Positions 18,439-27,459 are shown, counted from the first letter of the stretch. The stretch is 64,000 nucleotides of DNA from Dyadobacter linearis (GCF_907165045.1 NZ_CAJRAU010000006.1:248001-312000); one strand, 5' to 3'. Notes: generated from the sequence alone by a model not told the origin. Made by a program: numbers and translations.

Positions 18439-19429
18439 TGCCGGCGGCGGTCAGTAATGCCTGAACGATTGCGTTTGGGGCCAATTTTAGTTTAAAATCA
18501 TTTTGTCCAAAACCCCTGGCACCAACCATCGCCACTTCCGCCGCCTTTCTGAAACTGCTTTCGGTCACCGGCTGGCCTTCCAGCGACTTTTCGGCTGCTA
18601 TTAATCTCCAAGGCTTGTGCGCCACGCCGCCCATTGCCAGCCGCGCCGATCGTATCTGACCGTTATCAATATCCAGCGCAGCCGCCACCGATACGATCGC
18701 AAATGCGTACGAAGCGCGGTCACGGACTTTGAGGTAATGTGAATTGCGTGCAAATGCATTGTCCCGAATCTCCACCGCCGTGATCAGCTCGCCGCGTTCG
18801 AGGTTGGTATCCAGCTCGGGATTAGCGCCGGGTAAGCGGTGCAGGTCTGCTATCTTGATTCGTCTTTCGCCTCCCGGTCCGCTCAGCAATACATCGGCAT
18901 CCAATGCGGCCAGCGCCACGCACATATCGCTCGGATGTACCGCAATGCAGGTTTTTGCAGGATTTTCAGTCTCAGTTCCAAAAATCGCGTGCAGCCTGTT
19001 TATTCCCTCCAAGGCGCTGCAACCGCTCTCCGGTTCGCGTTTGTTGCATGGTAATGCAGTGTCGTAAAAGTAGGTACAACGCGTTTTTTGCAGGATATTT
19101 CCACCCACTGTGGCCATATTCCGCAATTGCCCGGAAGCTCCGGAGTCGAGCGCCTGCGCCAGTAGCGGATGCTTTTGCAAAACGGTTTCATGCGCGGCTA
19201 CCTCACTATTCAAAGCCAATGCGCCGATACGCAGCACGCCGGTTTTGTATTCAATTTTTTTGAGTGGCAAATGATTGATATCGACCAGCTTCTCAGGCGC
19301 AACGATTCCCCTTTTCATGAGGTCTATGAGGTTGGTACCGCCGGCAATATAGCGCGCCTGCGGGTCACCGGAGACCATTTCGATTGCAGCTTTCAATTTC
19401 GACGGGCGGAGGTATTGAAATGGCTTCAT
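18431..19429 (-). CDS. paoB: Aldehyde oxidoreductase FAD-binding subunit with extra iron-sulphur loop (PaoB-like)
   Basis: 332 residues of the xanthine dehydrogenase medium-subunit family. FAD-binding motifs YIAGGTNLIDLM and the ATVGGNILQ loop are present. A Cys-bearing insertion (TRCTYFYDTALPCNKREP, then SGC) matches the extra 4Fe-4S-binding loop that marks PaoB and 4-hydroxybenzoyl-CoA reductase relatives. It passes electrons between the 2Fe-2S subunit and the molybdenum subunit. There is no signal peptide of its own; in PaoABC the Tat signal on PaoA carries the folded complex across the membrane. It overlaps paoA by 4 bases (ATGA) and the fusion gene by 8, so all three are translationally coupled. 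Confidence 0.88.
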   Translation of the reverse strand: MKPFQYLRPSKLKAAIEMVSGDPQARYIAGGTNLIDLMKRGIVAPEKLVDINHLPLKKIEYKTGVLRIGALALNSEVAAHETVLQKHPLLAQALDSGASGQLRNMATVGGNILQKTRCTYFYDTALPCNKREPESGCSALEGINRLHAIFGTETENPAKTCIAVHPSDMCVALAALDADVLLSGPGGERRIKIADLHRLPGANPELDTNLERGELITAVEIRDNAFARNSHYLKVRDRASYAFAIVSVAAALDIDNGQIRSARLAMGGVAHKPWRLIAAEKSLEGQPVTESSFRKAAEVAMVGARGFGQNDFKLKLAPNAIVQALLTAAGIE

Positions 19430-20076
19430 ACCTTTTCCCCGCTATTTTTTACTTCTAATATCGCATTTACTATATTCGGATAAGCGCCACAGCGACAGAG
19501 GTTTCCGCTCATATATTCCCGAACCTCAGCCTCGGAGCCTGCATTTCCTTCTCGAATGCAGCTTACCCCCGACATGATCTGTCCCGGCGTGCAATACCCG
19601 CATTGAAAACCGTCGTGCCTGATAAATGCTGTCTGTAACGGGTGGAGCTTTTCCGGCGTGCCGATGCCTTCGATCGTCGTCACTTTGGTACCGTTTTGCA
19701 TCACCGCGAAAGTGAGGCACGACAATGTACGCTGGCCGTTGATATGCACCGTACAAGCGCCGCAATGACCCAGATCGCAACCTTTTTTGGTGCCTGTTAA
19801 TGCGAGTCGCTCGCGAAGCAGGTCCAGTAAGGTAGTTCTTGGGTCGATATTCAGCTGGTGCTTTTTCCCATTGATCGCAATACTGAGCTTTACATTTTCA
19901 GTATCTCCGAAAGATTCAGGCAGCGCATTTTCTCCGCCTGCAACCAGTGATCCAGGCACAAATGCAAGTCCGGCAATGGCGACGGATTGTTTTAAAAAAT
20001 AGCGACGATCTTCATCAAAGCGGTTTTCAACGCCACATACCAGTTCCTCGCCTGCCGGAATTTCTTCATCTTTCAT
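19426..20076 (-). CDS. paoA: Aldehyde oxidoreductase 2Fe-2S subunit with Tat signal (PaoA-like)
   Basis: 216 residues. A twin-arginine signal (DRRYFLKQS, then a hydrophobic stretch ending LVAGG) is followed by a plant-type ferredoxin domain (CDLGHCGAC, SCL) and the alpha-helical second 2Fe-2S domain (CGYCTPG, CRCGAYP). It is the electron-exit subunit of a periplasmic molybdenum hydroxylase, and its Tat signal is expected to export the whole assembled complex. First gene of the leftward paoA-paoB-paoC::hydrolase-isomerase operon. The usual chaperone gene (PaoD/XdhC type) is not in this window. The upstream 1.5 kb is the hairpin-repeat field. Confidence 0.88.
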   Translation of the reverse strand: MKDEEIPAGEELVCGVENRFDEDRRYFLKQSVAIAGLAFVPGSLVAGGENALPESFGDTENVKLSIAINGKKHQLNIDPRTTLLDLLRERLALTGTKKGCDLGHCGACTVHINGQRTLSCLTFAVMQNGTKVTTIEGIGTPEKLHPLQTAFIRHDGFQCGYCTPGQIMSGVSCIREGNAGSEAEVREYMSGNLCRCGAYPNIVNAILEVKNSGEKV

Positions 20077-20232
20077 TCACACCAAGGTTTAGGCTTTCCA
20101 AAAAAGTAAAGGCCGCCCGGTTTCCGGATTACTCAATGCGGGAGTTTATTTATTGCTTTTCCAGCTGGTGGCTTATTCTGCTTAGTTCCGAAAAATTCAA
20201 CTGCCTTTTCGGTGTTTACTTTTTCGTAACAT

Positions 20233-21241
20233 GCGTCTGGTCTTCCGGCCTCTTCCATTCGTTGGAATAAACAGGAGGCGCCGCCGGGGCCTAATATGGA
20301 TCCGACGTATTTCCCTAGAAACAGGGAGCCGCTCTGCAGCTTTGCAGCTATTCAAAAAGGTGCCGGCGGAGCCTCCTGTTTCTGGAAATATGTTTTGCGA
20401 GATAAGCGTGGGTACGGAGGAGCGTCCTGTTTCTAGGAATATGTTTCGCAAGGTTAACGTGGCTGCAGCGGAGCTCCCTGTTTCTAGGAATACGTTTTTT
20501 TTACAATCTGCGTCTGGTATTCCGGCCTCTTCCATTCATCTGAATAAACAGAAGGCCCCGCCGGGGCCTAATATGGATCCGACGTATTTCCCTAGAAACA
20601 GGGACCCGCTCTGCGGCTTTCCAGCTATTCAGAAAGGTGCCGGCGGAGCCTCCTGTTTCTGGAAATATGTTTCTCTAGATAACGCGGCTCCGGCGGAGCG
20701 TCCTGTTTCTAGGAATATGTTTCGCAAGGTTAACGTGGCTGCAGCGGAGCCCCCTGTTTTTAGGAATACGTTTTTTTTATAATCTGCGTCTGGTCTTCCG
20801 GCCTATCCCATTCATCTGAATAAACAGGAGGCCCCGCAGGGGCCTAATATGGATCCGACGTATTTCCCTAGAAACAGGGACCCGCTCTGCGGCTTTCCAG
20901 CTATTCAGAAAGGTGCCGGCGGAGCCTCCTGTTTCTGGAAATATGTTTCGCGAGATGAATGTGGCTCTAGAGGAGCCCTTTGTTTCTAGAAATATGTTTC
21001 GCGATAAACGCGGCTCCGGAGGAGCCCCTTGTTTCTAGGAATATGTTTCTTTTTCTCAATCTGCGTCTGGTATCCCGGCCTCTTCCATTCGTTGGAATAA
21101 ACAGGAGGCCCCGCAGGGACCTTATATGGATCCGACGTATTTCCCTAGAAACAGGGAGCCGCTCTGCGGCTTTGCAGCTATTTAGAAAGGTGCCGGAGGA
21201 GCCCCCCTGTTTCTAGAAATACGTTTCGCAAGATAAACGCA
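20233..21241. repeat. Tandem 277-bp composite repeats containing inverted and direct hairpin units
   Basis: The phrase GCGTCTGG recurs at 20233, 20510, 20786 and 21063, giving periods of 277, 276 and 277 bp. Each composite holds, in order, an inverted repeat around AGGCCCCG and CGGGGCCT, a BamHI-like GGATCC, one hairpin unit in reverse orientation (CGTATTTCCCTAGAAACAGG, then AGCCGCTCTGCGGCT) and three hairpin units in forward orientation. The fourth copy runs on into the 51-bp array. The mixture of head-to-head and head-to-tail palindromic units is like the mosaic elements formed by REP sequences. Confidence 0.85.
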
Positions 21242-21577
21242 GCTCCGGAGGAGCCTACTGTTTCTAGAAATACGTTTCGCAAGATAAACGCGGCTTCAGC
21301 GGAGCCCCCTGTTTCTAGAAATACGTTTCGCAAGATAAACGCGGCTCCGGAGGAGCCCCCCTGTTTCTAGAAATACGTTTTGCGAGATAAACGCGGCTCC
21401 TGCGGAGCCCCCTGTTTCTAGAAATACATTATCCCGAGGTAAACGTGGCTCCGGAGGAGCCCCCCTGTTTCAAGAAATACATTTCGCAAGATAAACGCAG
21501 CTCCGGAGGAGCCCCTGTTTCTAGAAATACGTTATCCCGAGGTAAACGTGGCTCCTGCGGAGCCCCCTGTTTCTAGA
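21191..21577. repeat. Eight tandem 51-52-bp GC-hairpin units
   Basis: Units begin at about 21191, 21242, 21293, 21344, 21396, 21448, 21500 and 21551. Each has a 15-bp GC-rich hairpin (GGCTCC, three variable bases, GGAGCC), then CCCTGTTTCTAGAAATACG with the palindrome TTTCTAGAAA, then CGTTT...AAACG, a third weak stem. The hairpin loop varies (GGA, TGC, AGC) while the stem is kept. Units 5-6 and 7-8 share a variant linker (ATCCCGAGGTAAACGTGG), a sign of expansion by unit pairs. The array stops 9 bases short of the phospholipase C stop codon, so it lies in that gene's 3' untranslated region. Confidence 0.88.
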
Positions 21578-21585
21578 ATAGTCTT

Positions 21586-24099
21586 TCAAACACTCGCCGC
21601 GCCCATTAACGGGTCTGTGCTACTTTCCTTGCCGGTCTCGACGTGCCCGGCGTACGTCCACACCATACCCGAGTCGAATTTTAGGCTTACGTCGTACCAG
21701 TTATGGCTTTTTCTGAGCTTTTTGACAATCACTCCTTTTCCACCCGCACCACTTATACCTCCCGGCTCTTCACCATACGCGTTATCAATAATAGACACCG
21801 CCATTGATTTGCCACTGCGGCTGCCAACCGTAAATTGCAAGTCGCCATTTGGTTTTCCCGACTTATCAGTCAGATAGGTGCAGGCAACATCGATATCCTC
21901 GCCTTTATCGCCTGCGAATTCGCGGTAAAATCCATTTGGTCCATACACGCGCAAATGGTATTTCCCACCTTCAAAATCGGCGATTTTAAAACTTTGCGTT
22001 AAAGTATCCCCTGCTTTCACAGCAAAATTCCATACACGCAACGCTTCGCCCTGGTAAGTATTTATTGCATAAATAATAAATGGCGCGCCGGCTGATTTTT
22101 CACCAAAGGCTTTCTTTCCAGCATGCAAACTGATGTCGAATGCGGTTTTATCATTTGAAAAACTACCTTCCGCATAAAGCTCGTAGGGAATGGCGCAGGA
22201 GCGGCGCGTACCGGGCTCCTGTTTGGGCAAATGCGCCGATTGCAGCGCATTTCGATTAATGTCGGCTATTTCTCCCGCAGATAGCGCCTTGAAATTGGAA
22301 GGTGCATTGCGAAACTGCGCCTGGTGAATGGAAGTAACGAATTCATCGCGGTTAACCGGCTTCGGTTTTTCGTAAGCCGATGCATCGAAAGGCTGGAAAA
22401 CGGAACTGATATTGCCACAGATCGTGCGCCGCCATTCAGAAATATTGGTTTCCTTCACCGTCTTTTTCGACTTGTGACTCGTGAATTCTTCCAGAAACTG
22501 AATAATGGAAGTATGGTCAAAAACCTGAGAACAAACCTTGCCCCCGCGCGACCAGGGCGACGCCACCACCAGCGGAACGCGGAAACCCAGCCCGATCGCC
22601 CCTTCCCGCGCATTCCCTTTCGGCACCTGCGAGAGATCCTGATCGAGCGTCACGTATTCGGCTTTGATATCAATGCCTTCGGACACTTTTCCTGAGTCTG
22701 ATTTGAATGGATTTGGAATGGAGAACGGCGGAATATGGTCGTAGTAGCCGTCATTTTCATCATAACACAAAATAAAGATCGTCTTTTTCCATACCTCCGG
22801 GTTTTTGGTCAGGATGTCGAGCGTTTCCGACACATACCACGCACCATACCAGGGCGCAGACGGATGATCCGAGAAGTTCTGCGGCGCCGCCAGATACGAT
22901 ACCGCCGGCAGTTTCCCTTCATTTACATCTTTTCTGAATTGATAGAAAATATCACTTTTCGGAACCTGAACAGTCTTTTTCTCCCCGTTTTCTTCGTAAG
23001 TAACCGTGCTCAGTTTAAGATAATCAGGATCATTTCGGTTGGTCACAAAGGCGCGCTCGTGCAGGCTGCGATCGGTAACCGACAACTTTTTAAGGTTTTC
23101 CTCACTGTACTGCGCCAGGTCCGCTTCGTACTTTTCCACTAATGCGACTTTATTATCAAAGCTCTTGGTAAGCTTCGTTTTTTCTTCATCTGTTGCAGCC
23201 GCCAGCTTTTCTTTCAATGCCGGCATTTCACCTTTCAGCTTCTCCACTTCGGCCTTTGCGTAGCGGATATAGTCTGGCGATGATTTTACGTGGTATTGCG
23301 CATATCTTTCCAGCGGATTACAACCGAAATTACTCAGCCACGAGCCCAGCCCCGAGTGAAACTGCATGATTGCACCGACCTCATTCTGATAAAATTTCCA
23401 CGGTACACCGGCTTCCTCCATCCGCTCGGGGAAAGTCTTCCATTTCACGGGTTTGTTAATGGAAAAATAACTGTTACGAACCACCGCCAGCGAGTCAATA
23501 CTAGGTTCTTCCCTGATCGTACCCGACCACAAATAATAGCGATTGGGGTGCGTAGGCGTCATCGAAGAACAGAAATTCTGGTCGCAGATGGTGAAGGCAT
23601 CGGCTAATGCGTAATAAAAAGGGAGGTCTTCCCGGTCATAATAGCCGAGTGTGAGCGGCATATCCGAGTATTCCTTGTGGCTCGACCGCTTCGATGCCAA
23701 CCATTTATCATATTTACCCCCATTGTAAGCATCCACCTGCGACTCCCGGGAATGCGGCAGATCGTGCATCCAGGTAGCTTTCGTGTTCTTGATATCGAGG
23801 TGAAAAGGAGCATAAGTATCCCCTTTGTTATCCGTTTGCAGCCAAACCTTGTTCTTGTTCGGCAGCGAAATCGCACGCGGATCGTTGAACCCCCTTACAC
23901 CCTGCAACCGCCCGTAAGTGTGGTCGAATGAACGGTTTTCCTGCATCAATATCACCACGTGCTCGGCATCGAGATAAGTAGTGCCGGGATCGGGACTGAT
24001 CGCCATTGCGCGCTGAACGGACTCGGGCAGAAACGCCATCATACCTGCGCTGCCGGACAACAAAGCGGCTTTTTTCAGAAACTCTCTTCTTGAATCCAT
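21586..24099 (-). CDS. Phosphocholine-specific phospholipase C, Tat-exported
   Basis: 837 residues. A twin-arginine signal (SRREFLKKAALLSGSAG) is followed by the bacterial non-haemolytic phospholipase C/acid phosphatase fold (about 40-540): VILMQENRSFDHTYG holds the early metal and nucleophile region, GTIREEP and YDENDGYYDHIPPF later metal ligands. The C-terminal part (about 620-810) has two short beta-domains of the kind found in this enzyme group. It cleaves the phosphocholine head group from phosphatidylcholine or sphingomyelin outside the cytoplasm, a source of phosphate, choline or lipid. A central insertion (about 290-360) is Lys/Glu-rich and probably coiled. The gene stands alone; its 3' end runs directly into the hairpin array. 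Confidence 0.88.
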   Translation of the reverse strand: MDSRREFLKKAALLSGSAGMMAFLPESVQRAMAISPDPGTTYLDAEHVVILMQENRSFDHTYGRLQGVRGFNDPRAISLPNKNKVWLQTDNKGDTYAPFHLDIKNTKATWMHDLPHSRESQVDAYNGGKYDKWLASKRSSHKEYSDMPLTLGYYDREDLPFYYALADAFTICDQNFCSSMTPTHPNRYYLWSGTIREEPSIDSLAVVRNSYFSINKPVKWKTFPERMEEAGVPWKFYQNEVGAIMQFHSGLGSWLSNFGCNPLERYAQYHVKSSPDYIRYAKAEVEKLKGEMPALKEKLAAATDEEKTKLTKSFDNKVALVEKYEADLAQYSEENLKKLSVTDRSLHERAFVTNRNDPDYLKLSTVTYEENGEKKTVQVPKSDIFYQFRKDVNEGKLPAVSYLAAPQNFSDHPSAPWYGAWYVSETLDILTKNPEVWKKTIFILCYDENDGYYDHIPPFSIPNPFKSDSGKVSEGIDIKAEYVTLDQDLSQVPKGNAREGAIGLGFRVPLVVASPWSRGGKVCSQVFDHTSIIQFLEEFTSHKSKKTVKETNISEWRRTICGNISSVFQPFDASAYEKPKPVNRDEFVTSIHQAQFRNAPSNFKALSAGEIADINRNALQSAHLPKQEPGTRRSCAIPYELYAEGSFSNDKTAFDISLHAGKKAFGEKSAGAPFIIYAINTYQGEALRVWNFAVKAGDTLTQSFKIADFEGGKYHLRVYGPNGFYREFAGDKGEDIDVACTYLTDKSGKPNGDLQFTVGSRSGKSMAVSIIDNAYGEEPGGISGAGGKGVIVKKLRKSHNWYDVSLKFDSGMVWTYAGHVETGKESSTDPLMGAASV

Positions 24100-24273
24100 G
24101 TCAGTGGTTTTGGTTATGGACTACCAAAGAAAGCACGTTTTTCACGTTCGATACTTAGTGTTAATAATAAGATAATGCTACGCGAATGGCGGATACAGCA
24201 CCATGCCGCTCGCAAAAAGTTGTTAATTTGCGGTTCAATTCAGCATACATTGAGAAAGAGAATCAGAAGGCAC

Positions 24274-24831
24274 ATGCGCATGGCGCGTTATGTGATTTAT
24301 AAGGAAACACTGGTCGATTACAAAGATCATTTCTGGACATTTTTAGGATCTTTTGCAGGCATTGCGCTGATCGGTTTCGTCAATAACAACATGTTTTCAG
24401 CCTCCGACAGCGTATTCCTAATCGGCTCGTTCGGCGCTTCTTCGGTACTTATTTATGGAATTGTGAATAGCCCGCTTGCACAGCCGCGCAACCTGATCGG
24501 CGGCCATCTTGTGTGTGCTATCGTGGGTGTGACGGTGCATAAGCTCGTTCCCGGGAATATCTGGCTGGCTTCTGCATTCGCCGTTTCCATATCTATTGTA
24601 TTGATGCAGATTACCCGCACGCTGCACCCGCCGGGAGGCGCCACGGCGCTGATCGCCAATATTGGTTCAGACAAAATCAAAAGTTTGGGCTATGAATATG
24701 TACTCAGCCCGGTACTCACGGGCGTGCTGATTTTACTGCTTGTGGCGCTGCTTGTCAATAACCTGGCGACGAACCGCCATTACCCGAAAAACAAAAACTG
24801 GTACAAGATCTGGAACCGTCGCTACCGGTAG
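24274..24831 (+). CDS. HPP family integral membrane protein
   Basis: About 185 residues from the ATG preceded by AGAAGG; an upstream in-frame ATG would add 33 residues of basic, unconserved sequence. Four hydrophobic helices are visible, with the family signature TLHPPGGATALIA after the third and a paired NNNMFSASDSVFLIGSFGAS segment earlier. HPP proteins are small membrane proteins; plant and cyanobacterial members have been linked to nitrite transport into plastids or cells, but the bacterial role here is unproven. The ClC channel gene follows after 14 bases on the same strand, suggesting a two-gene anion-handling operon. Confidence 0.82.
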   Translation: MRMARYVIYKETLVDYKDHFWTFLGSFAGIALIGFVNNNMFSASDSVFLIGSFGASSVLIYGIVNSPLAQPRNLIGGHLVCAIVGVTVHKLVPGNIWLASAFAVSISIVLMQITRTLHPPGGATALIANIGSDKIKSLGYEYVLSPVLTGVLILLLVALLVNNLATNRHYPKNKNWYKIWNRRYR

Positions 24832-24845
24832 CCAGTTAATTAATC

Positions 24846-26120
24846 ATGACTTTACATTCTTACCAGATCAAAAAATCGCGGCGCGTCGCAGCCGTTCTCT
24901 TTGCGGCTTCCATCACGGGCGTATTATCCGCACTGATCGCCGACACGCTAAAAGTTGCTACTGAACACTACGAAGAGCTTTTTATCGAAAGCATTCACCA
25001 CAGACCCTACCTGATTTTCATACTTCCTTTTATCGGTCTGGCAACAATTTACGTGTTGAGGCATTTTTTGTTTCGGAATAAAGCCAACAAAGGAATCAAA
25101 GAAGTGATGGACACGATCAATAAGGACGCGCACATGCTGCCGGCTTACAAAATTCCGTCGCATTATTTCAATGGTTTGCTCACGGTCGTTTTTGGCGGCT
25201 CGACGGGCATTGAAGTATCCACGGTCGTTTCCACAGCGGCGATTGGCGCATTGTCGTCGCGGAAGGCGAGCTTTTTGAAAAAGTACCGCACCGACCTGAT
25301 CTGCTCGGGCCTGGCAGCCGGACTTACCGCACTTTTCAACGCCCCGCTTGCCGGTTTTCTGTTTGCATTTGAGGTTTTCACGAAACGTCGAAGTAAGCTG
25401 CACCACGTCAGTGTAGTCACTGCAATCGTCACTTCCTGGCTCATCACGCACTTTTTATTTTACAAACCCCTATTCCAATTCAATATCAAAGCCTGGCATA
25501 TTCAGGCGCTTCCTTATATGGTTTTGCTTGCTGTTCTGGCGGGATTGAATGCGGTGTACCTTACTAAATGTGTGTTGTTCTTCAAGAAGCTATTCGGTTC
25601 TTTTAAAAATGACATGGTCAAAATTGCAGTAGGCTCGCTGTCAATCTCCGCGCTCGTTTTTATGTTTCCCGGATTGTATGGAGAAGGGTATGCGGGGATC
25701 AAAACGGCGATTGCAACTACCAATCTCACTTCTCTCACCCTATTACTCCCGCTGCTCATCGTGATGTTACTCAAACCCGTCGCGACTTCGGTGACGCTCG
25801 GTGCGGGCGGTGATGGCGGTGTTTTTGCACCCAGCCTGTTTATGGGTGCATTTCTGGGCCTGATTGTGAGCCATGTTCTTAATATGTACTTTCACCTGGG
25901 ACTGATCCCGATCAATTTTGTGGTGATTGGAATGGCGGCGGTATTGAGCGGAAGCATTCATGCACCTTTTACTGCCATTTTTCTGGCTTGCGCCATCGCC
26001 GACAGCTACGTGCTTTTTATACCGATCGTATTAGCCTGCCTCATTTCAAGATGGGTTGCCGGCCTGATCCTTCCCTATTCGGTGTACAGTTACCGGCCAG
26101 CGGTGCGCCCGTTACCCTGA
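24846..26120 (+). CDS. ClC-family anion channel or transporter, divergent
   Basis: 424 residues with about ten to twelve hydrophobic helices. Family features include GLAAGLTALFNAPLAG and the GAGGDGGVFAPSLFMGA segment, which corresponds to the GxFxP anion-binding motif, and the late GMAAVLSGSIHAPFTA helix. The gating region that usually reads GREGP is GSTGIE (residues 118-123), so the position of the gating glutamate is T120. The early GSGIP serine motif is also changed (NKGIKEVM). Loss of the glutamate is known in ClC channels to uncouple anion flow from proton antiport, so passive flow is possible. It is cotranscribed with the HPP protein and ends convergently with the sigma factor gene. Confidence 0.85.
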   Translation: MTLHSYQIKKSRRVAAVLFAASITGVLSALIADTLKVATEHYEELFIESIHHRPYLIFILPFIGLATIYVLRHFLFRNKANKGIKEVMDTINKDAHMLPAYKIPSHYFNGLLTVVFGGSTGIEVSTVVSTAAIGALSSRKASFLKKYRTDLICSGLAAGLTALFNAPLAGFLFAFEVFTKRRSKLHHVSVVTAIVTSWLITHFLFYKPLFQFNIKAWHIQALPYMVLLAVLAGLNAVYLTKCVLFFKKLFGSFKNDMVKIAVGSLSISALVFMFPGLYGEGYAGIKTAIATTNLTSLTLLLPLLIVMLLKPVATSVTLGAGGDGGVFAPSLFMGAFLGLIVSHVLNMYFHLGLIPINFVVIGMAAVLSGSIHAPFTAIFLACAIADSYVLFIPIVLACLISRWVAGLILPYSVYSYRPAVRPLP

Positions 26121-26156
26121 TTTTCAGGTTATCAGGAACAAGTTTAAATACTCAGA

Positions 26157-27413
26157 TCAATCGCGCCGGGCAGTCACACGCTCCATATTTCTCTTTATCA
26201 GCGCCTTCTCAGAATCGGTAGCGGCCAGCGCGAGTGCCGTTTCAAAATGCTGTAACGCTTTGGCATCATTCAGCCCGGAATATAAATGTCCGAGCAGTGA
26301 AAAATAGAAATGGTTATCTGTCAGTTGCAGTTTTTCCGCCTCGGCAATCGCCTGTTCCTTCCCCCGGCTTTTGCTCACCGCAAATGTCCGGTTCAATGCG
26401 GCGATCGGAGAATATTCGAGGATCAGCAGGTTGTTGTAGAGTTGGAGAATGCTTTCCCATTTGTGCTGCGTATCCTCTTTTTGAGTATGCCAAAATGCGA
26501 TTCCAGCTTCGAGGTGATATTTTGAAACCTCGTTTCCAGTGGAAGCTTTGATCAGAAAATCCTTGCCGAGCCCGATCAGCTCCTGGTTCCAGCGCGTTTC
26601 ATCCTGGTCTTCATATAAAACAATTTGTCCGATTTCATCAAGGCGGGCGTCGAAACGCGAGGAGTGAAAGCACATCAGCGACAGCAATGCATTCACTGCG
26701 GGTTTGTTAGTCGTGGGATTGTCGAGCAGCAGGGAATTAAGCCGCATTGCCTCTGCACAAAGGTCTTTCCGTAAAGTTGTATTCTCATTTTGGGAATAAT
26801 ATCCTTCTGAAAACAGCAGGTACAAGGTAGTAAGCACCGTGTCAAGCCGGCTGTTGATCTCGGATAAGGTAGGCTGCTCGATCCGGATATTGGCTTCTTT
26901 TAGCTTTTCTTTGGCGCGGTTAAGTCTTTTGTAAACAACCGTTTTGCTCGTCAGAAACGCATCGGCGATCTCCTGAATACCAAACCCGCAGAGCAGATTC
27001 AATGCAAGCGAAATCTGAGATTCGGCAGAAATGATCGGGTTACAAACCGCAAAAATCATCGCGAGCTGACTGTCTGCAATGTTTTTTATCGAAAGATCGA
27101 TCTCAATCTCCTCTGAAGTTTCAGCGCTATACCTGATCTCAGCCGCGAGTTTTTTCTCGAAAAGCGCGTTCCTTTTCAGGTGATTCCTGGTCTTATTCTT
27201 AGCGACCGTATACAGCCAACCCACCGGATTCTCCGGGATCCCCTCCGTGCCCCAATGCTCCGTAGCCGACAAAAAAGTATCACTAACAATATCCTCCGCC
27301 ACCTCAACATGCTCAATACCAAACCGATAACAAAGCACCCCTACGATGTTCCGGTATTCGGTTCGGAAGAGGTGAGGGAGGAGGGGGGAGGGGGAGGTGT
27401 CATTGGTAGTCAT
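26157..27413 (-). CDS. ECF42-type RNA polymerase sigma factor with TPR-like C-terminal extension
   Basis: 418 residues. Sigma-70 region 2 (about 11-75: HLFRTEYRNIVGVLCYRFG, AEDIVSDTFLSATEHW, GWLYTVAKNK) and region 4 (about 120-180: SLALNLLCGFGIQEIADAFL, VVYKRLNRAKEKL) are followed by about 230 residues of helical repeats (YYSQNENTTLRKDLCAEAMRL, SPIAALNRTFAVSKSRG, LGHLYSGLNDAKALQHF). This long extension and the neighbouring YCII/DGPF gene are the marks of group ECF42, which has no classical anti-sigma factor and is thought to be controlled through the extension. The only in-frame start fitting the family N-terminus is the ATG at 27413, which lies inside the decamer repeat. Confidence 0.88.
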   Translation of the reverse strand: MTTNDTSPSPLLPHLFRTEYRNIVGVLCYRFGIEHVEVAEDIVSDTFLSATEHWGTEGIPENPVGWLYTVAKNKTRNHLKRNALFEKKLAAEIRYSAETSEEIEIDLSIKNIADSQLAMIFAVCNPIISAESQISLALNLLCGFGIQEIADAFLTSKTVVYKRLNRAKEKLKEANIRIEQPTLSEINSRLDTVLTTLYLLFSEGYYSQNENTTLRKDLCAEAMRLNSLLLDNPTTNKPAVNALLSLMCFHSSRFDARLDEIGQIVLYEDQDETRWNQELIGLGKDFLIKASTGNEVSKYHLEAGIAFWHTQKEDTQHKWESILQLYNNLLILEYSPIAALNRTFAVSKSRGKEQAIAEAEKLQLTDNHFYFSLLGHLYSGLNDAKALQHFETALALAATDSEKALIKRNMERVTARRD

Positions 27414-27459
27414 TGGTAGTCATTGGTAGTCACTTGTTGTCATTAATAGTCATTTATTG
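27400..27459. repeat. Decamer array, left arm (six TCATTGGTAG-like units)
   Basis: Six contiguous 10-bp units: TCATTGGTAG three times, then TCACTTGTTG, TCATTAATAG and TCATTTATTG. On the minus strand each regular unit contains ATGACTACCA, so the array supplies an ATG every ten bases in rotating frames. The one at 27413 begins the sigma factor. The arm is inverted relative to the right arm at 27529-27652. Confidence 0.85.

Larger units (their letters stand above)
20077..21585. other. 1.5-kb gene-free interval between the pao operon and phospholipase C
   Basis: Both flanking genes read leftwards. Bases 20077-20232 are unique and should carry the pao promoter, though no good TAnnTTTG box is visible. 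From 20233 to 21577 the DNA is entirely repeat: about three and a half tandem 277-bp composite units and then an array of 51-52-bp units. Reading frames through it (for example 20231-20782) translate only repeat periods and are not taken as genes. Confidence 0.85.

Noticed and set aside
17623..18495. Long antisense frame opposite the molybdoenzyme gene (290 codons), and similar long frames opposite the czcA and susC genes
   Set aside because: They mirror strong coding sequence on the other strand, have no family features and no suitable start; GC-rich third positions explain them.
20231..20782. Open frame of 183 codons (and another at 20980-21216) within the repeat field
   Set aside because: The translations repeat with the 277-bp DNA period, have no start context, and follow from the repeat sequence itself.
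21191..21577. CRISPR array
   Set aside because: The 51-bp units abut one another without unique spacers, each unit is internally palindromic, and no cas gene is near.
27400..27459. Phase variation of the sigma factor by decamer copy number
   Set aside because: Adding or losing units at the far end leaves the last two units, and so the used ATG, in frame. Only changes in the units next to the gene would matter, so simple on/off switching is not supported.
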